Source: an uncultured Cytophagales bacterium
GTDB lineage: Bacteria > Bacteroidota > Bacteroidia > Cytophagales > Thermoflexibacteraceae
Direction: 5' to 3'
DNA: 39,086 nt
NCBI GenBank assembly: GCA_938039675.1
Contig: CALHUI010000031.1
Coordinates: forward strand, 1 to 39,086
Of the stretch, positions 33,610-39,086 are shown one piece after another. The notes under the pieces were generated by a model. The model made no database searches, was not told where the DNA came from, and saw only the letters and a program-made list of their open reading frames with translations. How positions within the stretch are numbered: position 1 is the first letter of the stretch; each line of letters starts with the position of its first letter. The translations under genes and the position numbers were made by a program.

Positions 33610-35049
33610 TTACACCCGATAGCCATCCCAATCGCCAAAGTTGCGTGCATAGCCAATTTGCAACTCGGTTGCCGAAAGCGGTCGGTGCAGGTGTGCCCAT
33701 ATTTTGACGGGAGTTGAGTCTTGGATGAAATCCTCCGCTACACCGTGCGTAGCACCTCCACCGATATCTATTTTTTTCCAGTCGGCGGGCATGTAGTAAT
33801 TAGTGCGGATATGGTCAAACAACCAACATACTTGCTCGGGTGCATCCCTTTCCATTGCCTGCAAGCCCTTCTCGGAAAGAATATCCGCCAAATGACCGTA
33901 TATTTTTACCGTACCGTTAGCATCGGTATAGCGGAAATAGTAAATGTGCGTTTCAATCGGATGCAGTGAATAACAAGGCATGGCTTCTAAGGTTGCCCCG
34001 TTTGCCGCAGCAATCAGATTCCAGCGCTGCATAGCCAACAATCGGAACTCAAAAAACCGCTCCATTTCTTCCGACCGAACCCCCATTAAGGCTGACATTT
34101 TTTTAACAAATGCTGCTTTTATCACGCTGCCACAATAAACAGGCAACCTGATACCGGTGTTAATGGCCTGTATCAAACCTATGGCATGGTCATCGTGCGC
34201 ATGGGTCAAAAAAACAGCTTGTATGTCGGCAATGGCTTTGCCTGCCTGCTGCCAGTTGTGCAATACATGAGGCCCTGCATCAATCAGATAGTATGTGTCG
34301 TGGAACGTCAAGGCGGAACCCATGCAGGGGCGTTTCTCGTCCCATCCGTCCCCCTCTCCCATGTGCAGAATGCCCAAAGCGACAGAGCGGGGAATACAGA
34401 CTTGCGGCAGTTGGTAAGCAGGAGCAAAAATCTGCGGTTGTAAATGGATTTCTACCGACTCGCCCGCATAGCTAATCCGAAAGTAATTAGGGCGCAATCG
34501 CTCTATTTGACAGGCATCGGCTAAAGCAACAGGCGCAACACCTTCCAGAAAGACCGGCTCAATCAAATGTGTAATCGGGTGCAGAGTGCCAAAAGCAAAT
34601 TTCTTCTTCACATACCAAAAAGCCTCTGCCTCCCGTGCACTCATACCCGCTGCCAGCAACTCTTCGGGGCTATCCAAGCCATAGTTGCCGCAATAGATAT
34701 AATTCATTTGGCGAGCTACCTCTTCTGCCGCACCAATCAGCACAGGTTTTTTACCTGTATTATTGGGATGGTTAGGAATGATAAGCCCTTGTAAATAAAG
34801 CATTTGCATCACCGAAAACTCGGCTGCATTTACCGGAAACCAACCTTGCGTATAGGGATTTGTTACTACATCGGCCAGCAAGATGGCATTAGGCCCCGTT
34901 TCACCTTGCGCTTCGGCTCTGATGAATCCGGCCGCACGCAAGTATTTATTGGCATCGGGCGGGCAGCCGCATTGCAAGCGCAACCCGATGGCGGGTATTT
35001 CTACCCAATACAGCCCCGCCAAAATTTGCCGAACAATGATGCTGCTCAT
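33610..35049 (-). CDS. MBL-fold metallohydrolase with a conserved N-terminal region, partner of the adenylyl cyclase gene
   Basis: A 479-residue soluble protein. The metallo-beta-lactamase fold is in the second half: HAHDDH (283-288) is the metal motif and GEGDGWDEKRPCMGSALTF (231-249) leads into it. Further metal ligands are probably His366 (in SLHPIETH) and the His near 430 in IDIGGGATHG. The N-terminal 200 residues (QGWFPVNAAEFSVMQMLYLQGLIIPNHPNNTGKKP) form a region I recall from proteins that carry an extra cyclic-nucleotide-binding domain in other bacteria; that domain is absent here. The start overlaps the cyclase stop by 4 nt (ATGA), so the two are translationally coupled. A link to cyclic nucleotides, such as hydrolysis, is inference. 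Confidence 0.8.
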   Translation of the reverse strand: MSSIIVRQILAGLYWVEIPAIGLRLQCGCPPDANKYLRAAGFIRAEAQGETGPNAILLADVVTNPYTQGWFPVNAAEFSVMQMLYLQGLIIPNHPNNTGKKPVLIGAAEEVARQMNYIYCGNYGLDSPEELLAAGMSAREAEAFWYVKKKFAFGTLHPITHLIEPVFLEGVAPVALADACQIERLRPNYFRISYAGESVEIHLQPQIFAPAYQLPQVCIPRSVALGILHMGEGDGWDEKRPCMGSALTFHDTYYLIDAGPHVLHNWQQAGKAIADIQAVFLTHAHDDHAIGLIQAINTGIRLPVYCGSVIKAAFVKKMSALMGVRSEEMERFFEFRLLAMQRWNLIAAANGATLEAMPCYSLHPIETHIYYFRYTDANGTVKIYGHLADILSEKGLQAMERDAPEQVCWLFDHIRTNYYMPADWKKIDIGGGATHGVAEDFIQDSTPVKIWAHLHRPLSATELQIGYARNFGDWDGYRV

Positions 35050-36668
35050 CCGATAATCTCCTCCACAAAATACATATCCATTTTTCCTAAACCTTTGGCT
35101 TCAATTTCACCGCGATAGCGACAGTAAAACTGATTCTTAATTTCCATGTAAGTGGCTTCCGAAACATTGACCTTGCCTACTTCGCCTGCCGTTTCCATAC
35201 GCGCCGCTACATTGACGGTAGTGCCCCAGATGTCATAAGCAAATTTATTTTTACCTACCACACCAGCCAGCACAGGGCCGGTATGAATGCCCACGCGCAG
35301 TTCCAGATAAGGCTCGCCACGCAGCTGCTTCTGATATTTGCGTTGCTCTATAAACTCCTGCATGGCAAGCCCTGTCAGCACGGCATCTGCCGCATGTGTC
35401 ATATTGGGCTTCGGTATGCCGCCCGCACACATATAGGCATCGCCAATAGTTTTGATTTTTTCCATATTGAATCGTGCGCAGATGTCGTCAAATGCCGAAA
35501 AACACTCGTTCAGTTCGCGGACAATCTGCTCGGGTGTATGCTTTTCGGTGTATTGGGTAAAGCCCTTGAAATCACAGAATAAAACGCTTATCATTTTGTA
35601 GAATCGCGGCGTTGCCTGTTTTTTGTTTTTCAGTTCATCGGCTATTTCGCGAGGCAGAATGTTCAACAACAGTGCATCGGACTTCAATTTTTCGGCTTCT
35701 AATGCTTTAGCTTGCGCCTCTATCTGCCTTTTCTGCGCCTGCAACTTGCGATTTGCCTGACGAATGCGTATCATAAAAAATAATGCCGCTACCAGCAATA
35801 GCGACAATGCCGCCGCAGCTGCAAGTATTGCCTGCGTAGTTTTTTCCTGTGCGGCAATGGTTGCTTCCCGCAACTGCACTATCTCCTGCATTTGTAGAAG
35901 CGAATCCTTGGTTGCAGCCAAATTTTCCTGAATTTTTGCCCGCTCCCGTTCTTTGGCCAGCAACGACTGCCGCAAATTCTGCTTCTCTGCCTCCTGCATT
36001 CGCAAACTGTCGCGCAGGCGTTTTTGCAGGGCTTCAATCTCCGCTTCCACCTGCCGCGTTGCCTCATTGTTTACGCCGGGCGCATTCACCAAAGGCGTTG
36101 ATGCAGCCGCCGCAGGGGGGCTGCTTTCCACACGCAAGCGGCTCAAGTAGAGTTTTGCCTGTGCCTGTATGTCTGCATAACGAGCATCTTCTGCCAGTTC
36201 CTGCGCTTCTTGAAGGGCTATTTGAGCCTCCTTCGTACGGCGAGCATCGTAATAAGCCAGCCCCTGCTTAAAACGCACGCGCGCCGTGCCTTGCTCCCCC
36301 TCCGTACCTCCTGCAATCTGATAATATTGGTAAGCCTGTTCCAGATTGCGCATAGTCTTTGGCAGTTCCCGACTCGACATCAAGGCATATGCCGAGCCCA
36401 ACTCCTCATATCCGCGGGCAAGAAGCAGCGCATTGTCCGCCTTACGCGCCGCCGCAACGGCATTATTAAATGCCCCCACCGCTTGCGGAAACTTTTTTTG
36501 TGATTCATACTTATTGCCGATTTGCAGTGCCAGTTCTGTCGCCTGCTTGTAATTTTTCTTGCTTAATGCCGTCTGATACTTTTTCTCCAAATCGGCAAAG
36601 TCATTTTGGGCATACAGCCCGCCCGAAAAAATCAGATAACCGATAAGAAAGACCGTAAAAATGCGCAT
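35046..36668 (-). CDS. Membrane-bound class III adenylyl cyclase with TPR-like sensor region
   Basis: A 540-residue protein. It has a signal peptide (MRIFTVFLIGYLIFSGGLYAQ), TPR-like helices (about 25-180), a coiled coil (about 205-275), one membrane helix (about 280-302), a short coil and a class III cyclase domain (about 355-540). The cyclase has a full homodimer set: metal Asp366 (VLFCDFKGFT) and Asp410 (TIGDAYM), adenine-selecting Lys404 (EKIKTIG) and Asp479 (YDIWG), and transition-state Asn486 and Arg490 (TVNVAARM). Lys and Asp at the base-selecting positions indicate ATP rather than GTP. The periplasmic TPR part would sense a protein or ligand. The ATG at 36668 is preferred over an upstream TTG because it begins the signal peptide. 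Confidence 0.88.
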   Translation of the reverse strand: MRIFTVFLIGYLIFSGGLYAQNDFADLEKKYQTALSKKNYKQATELALQIGNKYESQKKFPQAVGAFNNAVAAARKADNALLLARGYEELGSAYALMSSRELPKTMRNLEQAYQYYQIAGGTEGEQGTARVRFKQGLAYYDARRTKEAQIALQEAQELAEDARYADIQAQAKLYLSRLRVESSPPAAAASTPLVNAPGVNNEATRQVEAEIEALQKRLRDSLRMQEAEKQNLRQSLLAKERERAKIQENLAATKDSLLQMQEIVQLREATIAAQEKTTQAILAAAAALSLLLVAALFFMIRIRQANRKLQAQKRQIEAQAKALEAEKLKSDALLLNILPREIADELKNKKQATPRFYKMISVLFCDFKGFTQYTEKHTPEQIVRELNECFSAFDDICARFNMEKIKTIGDAYMCAGGIPKPNMTHAADAVLTGLAMQEFIEQRKYQKQLRGEPYLELRVGIHTGPVLAGVVGKNKFAYDIWGTTVNVAARMETAGEVGKVNVSEATYMEIKNQFYCRYRGEIEAKGLGKMDMYFVEEIIG

Positions 36669-36732
36669 ATACTCATTAGGATGATGCAATTTAACACAAT
36701 GGTTTCAAAAACAAAGAGCCGAAACATCCTCT

Positions 36733-36795
36733 ACCCCCCTGCCGTTGTTTGTGTCTGCACCCCCCTGCCGTTGTTTGTGTCTGCACAAACAACCA
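36733..36795 (+). repeat. REP-like repeat: two tandem 26-bp units and a hairpin
   Basis: A 26-bp unit (ACCCCCCTGCCG then TTGTTTGTGTCTGC) occurs twice in tandem at 36733-36758 and 36759-36784. The second unit runs into the other arm of a perfect hairpin: GTTGTTTGTG, loop TCTG, CACAAACAAC at 36770-36793. A 36-bp near-copy of 36759-36795 is found at 37803-37838, on the other side of the FKBP gene and in the same orientation. Confidence 0.8.
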
Positions 36796-36810
36796 TATCT
36801 ACTGCCCCCT

Positions 36811-37740
36811 CTACTTGCTCTTGCGGTACTTGGGCAAGTCTTTGGCTTTAATGATGTCCACTACCTGCATACGAAAAACCAATACAACAAAAGGCGGCAT
36901 GCCTTGATGCCCTTTATGACCAAAGCCCAGATGCGAAGGAAGAATCATTCTTGCCTGTGTGCCTTTGCGCAAAAACTTGCGGAAAGCAATTTCCCAACCC
37001 GGTATCAAAGGTTTTTTCCCATAGATGAAGCCTTGTGGTTGGTCGGATACATCAAAAAAATCACCTGACAAGAACGAGCCGGCATAACCTATCACCACAC
37101 TGTCTCCGGGAGCAGCCAAATCCCCGCTGCCGGGTTCGTCAATGGCATAATACATGCCTGAAGGGTCTTTCACGGTTCGCGGGTCTCTCGCCCATGTGGC
37201 TATAAAAACACCGCTTTTGCGAATAAGCGAATCTTGCCTAACTTTCTCTTGCTCTATTTTCGTTAATATTTCCGTTTGGCGCTCTATTTCGGTCTTTACG
37301 GCAGCTATTTTCAAGGCATAATGGTAGTACTTGCCGGCAAACATACTGTCAGGCTTTCCATTGCGATGCGGATAATCGCCCTGATATTTTTTTAATGAAT
37401 CTGCTGCCAGCCATACCGATACGCTGTCGCCTGCCCGCAACTCCGGAATGATTTGCTCGATGGCACCCAAATAGGGCGGCAAACTGTACCGATGTTCTAC
37501 TGCCGAATCCCACGCCTGATAGGTATTAACCACCAACTCGCTGTCGGGGGCATAAAAATAATACTTCAATAACACCACATCGTTCATGGTTGGCTTTCTG
37601 CCTGTCCCACGTTTATGTATTTTCACACGCGTACTGCCCATCATCCATTCGGACGGCTCCTGACTTTTTTCCTTGCAACCTATTGCCAACAATACCGACA
37701 ATGTAACAGCCCAAAAAACTCGATTTACTAAGGTTTGCAT
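36811..37740 (-). CDS. FKBP-type peptidyl-prolyl isomerase lipoprotein
   Basis: A 309-residue exported lipoprotein: MQTLVNRVFWAVTLSVLLAIGC gives the lipobox LAIGC with lipidated Cys22. The C-terminal FKBP domain (about 205-300) has GDSVVIGYAGSF, DVSDQPQGFIYG, PLIPGWEIAFRKFLRKGTQARMILPSHLGFG and a final PFVVLVFRMQVVDI. The middle part (about 45-110; DVVLLKYYFYAPDS, IPELRAGDSVSVWLAA) looks like a second, diverged FKBP-like domain. It speeds Pro isomerisation in secreted or outer-membrane proteins. I chose the ATG at 37740 because a promoter box lies just upstream; the longer frame to 37842 would read through the REP-like repeat. The gene is flanked on both sides by copies of that repeat. Confidence 0.85.
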   Translation of the reverse strand: MQTLVNRVFWAVTLSVLLAIGCKEKSQEPSEWMMGSTRVKIHKRGTGRKPTMNDVVLLKYYFYAPDSELVVNTYQAWDSAVEHRYSLPPYLGAIEQIIPELRAGDSVSVWLAADSLKKYQGDYPHRNGKPDSMFAGKYYHYALKIAAVKTEIERQTEILTKIEQEKVRQDSLIRKSGVFIATWARDPRTVKDPSGMYYAIDEPGSGDLAAPGDSVVIGYAGSFLSGDFFDVSDQPQGFIYGKKPLIPGWEIAFRKFLRKGTQARMILPSHLGFGHKGHQGMPPFVVLVFRMQVVDIIKAKDLPKYRKSK

Positions 37741-37765
37741 AAAATTCTTCTTTATAATTAATCCG

Positions 37766-37773
37766 CAAAAGTA
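37766..37773 (-). promoter_or_regulatory. -7 box of the FKBP lipoprotein gene
   Basis: On the minus strand TACTTTTG followed by CGG matches TAnnTTTG exactly, 25 bases before the ATG at 37740. It supports the shorter protein start. Confidence 0.55.
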
Positions 37774-37802
37774 GGCAATCGAGAAAGCAAATGAAAAAAT
37801 CA

Positions 37803-37867
37803 ACCCCCTGACGTTGTTTGTGTCTGCACAAACAACCAACACTTATCGTTCGTGAGGACACGAACGA
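37803..37867 (+). repeat. REP-like repeat with two hairpins
   Basis: Positions 37803-37838 are a near-identical copy of 36759-36795 (one C fewer and one C-to-A change), with the same perfect hairpin (37813-37836, loop TCTG). A second perfect hairpin follows at 37846-37867: TCGTTCGTG, loop AGGA, CACGAACGA. The two hairpins share the plan GTT..GTG, four-base loop, CAC..AAC. Confidence 0.8.
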
Positions 37868-37871
37868 CGGC

Positions 37872-37908
37872 AAAAAAAAACCAACAGGCTTTGCGACCTG
37901 TTGGTTTA
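37872..37908 (-). terminator. Strong terminator of the right-edge gene
   Basis: On the minus strand AACCAACAGG (37897-37906) pairs perfectly with CCTGTTGGTT (37879-37888) over an 8-base loop, followed by a run of T (37872-37880). Confidence 0.88.
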
Positions 37909-37930
37909 AGATTCAAACGCTAATTAACGA

Positions 37931-39086
37931 TTAGAGGCCGGCACCTACACCGAAGTACTTACCCGTACCGTAATGTACGTCGCGTACATAGGTTACACCG
38001 GAGAAGGCATCGAAGCTGGTCAAGGCGCTGCTGCTTGTGCTACCGTCTGTCGGTGCCAAGACTCTGAAGTCAAGTCCACCTGAACTCGGCCCGCTACTAA
38101 CCAGAGTACTACCATTGTAAGTACCAATGATGCGACCATTGCGGTTGTATTGCGGAATAGTTCTAACGTAACCTGTACCGCCGGCAGTTACGGTAACACC
38201 CGCAATGGCACCGGCTGCTGGATTAATAAGAGTTTGCAGCATTTGCAAATCTACGGTTGCCGTAGCACCCGTACCGATATTGCTGCTGATAGTAGCCTTC
38301 GGAGGAACAAGGTATCTGGCAACTGAAAAGCGCTCATAATCATCAGAGCTAATGTTAGCATAATAACCAGGAGTAGTACCAACCTCCCAGAAACGGATGG
38401 GTACATCGTCAACAGTTTTTGCACCACCAGCATTGGTACGAGTTTCTCTCAGAGAGAAGCCGGTCAAAGCACCGGCGTCCGTAAACGATGCTACACGACG
38501 CAGATAATTCTTGGAGGGGGCAAGGGTAGCCGGTAGCGAGGTTGGGATAGTTGACCAAGCACGGTTCAAAGCATCGTTTTGGCGAGCGGCAGATACGGTA
38601 GCTATAATAGGCTCGTTGTTGTAAGCAGGCGGAGGACCTATCAATTCAATGCTTTGAATTACACCTTGAGAATTAAATTTGAATCTGAATTTACCGTTAT
38701 TTACGGTAGTACCAGTACCGTTAGGCAGACCGACATAAGGAGAGATGCTGCTCAGGTTAGCTTCGTTGGCAGGCTGTTCAACCAATGTAATACCGCCGCC
38801 GGTCAAGATGATATCCGGTACGGCTGCATACTGACCACCGTTGAGCACAGTGAAAGTTAGAGTGCTTGGTACGATATGTACAGACACAGAAGCATTGTCA
38901 TTTACGTGCGCGTTCTTAGGAAAATTACCCTCAAACGGGTTGGGGATAATGCGGAAGTTAGGATTTTGTGAATAGCCTGCACCCGCATTAGTAATGTCAA
39001 TACCAACCAATTGACGGTTTGAGTTGAATACAGGGCGACCTTCTGCACGAACGCCAAATAGTTGGTCAGGTTCATCGAACTCTACG
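37931..39086 (-). CDS. C-terminal part of a probable secreted repeat protein (runs off the right edge)
   Basis: The last 385 or so residues of a protein whose start is outside the window; the frame is open to the edge (VEFDEPDQLFGVRAEGRP precedes the first TTG). It is rich in Gly, Thr, Ser, Asn and Val with few charges, as in extracellular beta-rich proteins. Short motifs recur: ITNAGAGYSQNPNF, VLNGGQYAAVPDIILTGGG and VTAGGTGYVRTIP, a GxGY...P pattern known from beta-repeat surface proteins. It ends in YFGVGAGL without a type IX sorting domain, lipobox or anchor that I can recognise. The function is unknown. A strong terminator follows the stop codon. Confidence 0.7.
   Translation of the reverse strand, partial: VEFDEPDQLFGVRAEGRPVFNSNRQLVGIDITNAGAGYSQNPNFRIIPNPFEGNFPKNAHVNDNASVSVHIVPSTLTFTVLNGGQYAAVPDIILTGGGITLVEQPANEANLSSISPYVGLPNGTGTTVNNGKFRFKFNSQGVIQSIELIGPPPAYNNEPIIATVSAARQNDALNRAWSTIPTSLPATLAPSKNYLRRVASFTDAGALTGFSLRETRTNAGGAKTVDDVPIRFWEVGTTPGYYANISSDDYERFSVARYLVPPKATISSNIGTGATATVDLQMLQTLINPAAGAIAGVTVTAGGTGYVRTIPQYNRNGRIIGTYNGSTLVSSGPSSGGLDFRVLAPTDGSTSSSALTSFDAFSGVTYVRDVHYGTGKYFGVGAGL

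Noticed and set aside
36733-36795. Tandem 26-bp repeat considered as a CRISPR array
   Set aside because: There are only two direct units without spacers between them and no cas gene nearby.
37741-37842. A 34-residue N-terminal extension of the FKBP lipoprotein
   Set aside because: The extension reads through the REP-like hairpin and the promoter box, and the lipobox requires the later start.

Overview
The window reads as a chromosomal segment of a Bacteroidota bacterium, most likely of the order Cytophagales. The evidence is a 287-residue primary sigma factor without region 1.1, a PorP/SprF-type outer-membrane protein, the rpmB-rpmG-DUF4295-ftsY cluster, a Bacteroidota-type FabI, a CarboxypepD_reg-like TonB-dependent receptor, near absence of Shine-Dalgarno sequences, and repeated use of the Bacteroidota -7 promoter box TAnnTTTG just upstream of starts. 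Coding density is high. I see no tRNA, rRNA, CRISPR array, prophage or intact insertion sequence.

Layout. 1-8.3 kb: guanine deaminase, a secreted alpha-amino-acid ester hydrolase-like enzyme, a decayed DUF4332 gene, asparagine synthetase, a DUF2461 protein, and tsaE overlapping an alanine-dehydrogenase-like gene that lacks two key catalytic residues. 8.5-17.6 kb: a helical protein of unknown function, a PorP/SprF-OmpA fusion, a TPR/coiled-coil/SpoIIE phosphatase, a large secreted leucine-rich-repeat protein and a membrane-anchored SGNH hydrolase. 17.6-25.1 kb: a housekeeping block with fabI, rpmB-rpmG-DUF4295, ftsY-rhomboid, rpsO, pnp (with a leader of about 340 nt) and the primary sigma gene, separated by clear hairpin-plus-T terminators. 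25.1-29.8 kb: DUF3467 with an alpha/beta hydrolase, dut, csaA, a KdnA-like sugar aminotransferase and a conserved unknown that may have an ATP-grasp fold. 29.8-33.5 kb: a decayed AAA-ATPase-like gene, then a MarR regulator divergent from a TonB-dependent receptor, with three exact 12-bp repeats over their shared control region. 33.6-39.1 kb: an adenylyl cyclase gene overlapping an MBL-fold gene by 4 nt, an FKBP lipoprotein flanked by REP-like hairpin repeats, and the end of a secreted protein that runs off the right edge.

How parts work together. The ribosomal-protein, FtsY/rhomboid, PNPase and sigma genes are core expression and membrane-targeting functions. The SpoIIE phosphatase and the adenylyl cyclase share one plan (signal peptide, TPR-like helices, coiled coil, one membrane helix, coiled coil, cytoplasmic output), so they look like two periplasm-to-cytoplasm signalling proteins with different outputs. 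The best candidates for under-described biology are the MarR/TonB operator array, the cyclase-MBL pair, the alanine-dehydrogenase-like protein with replaced catalytic residues, and the REP-like paired hairpins. All functions are inferred from reading the sequence; no database search was possible.
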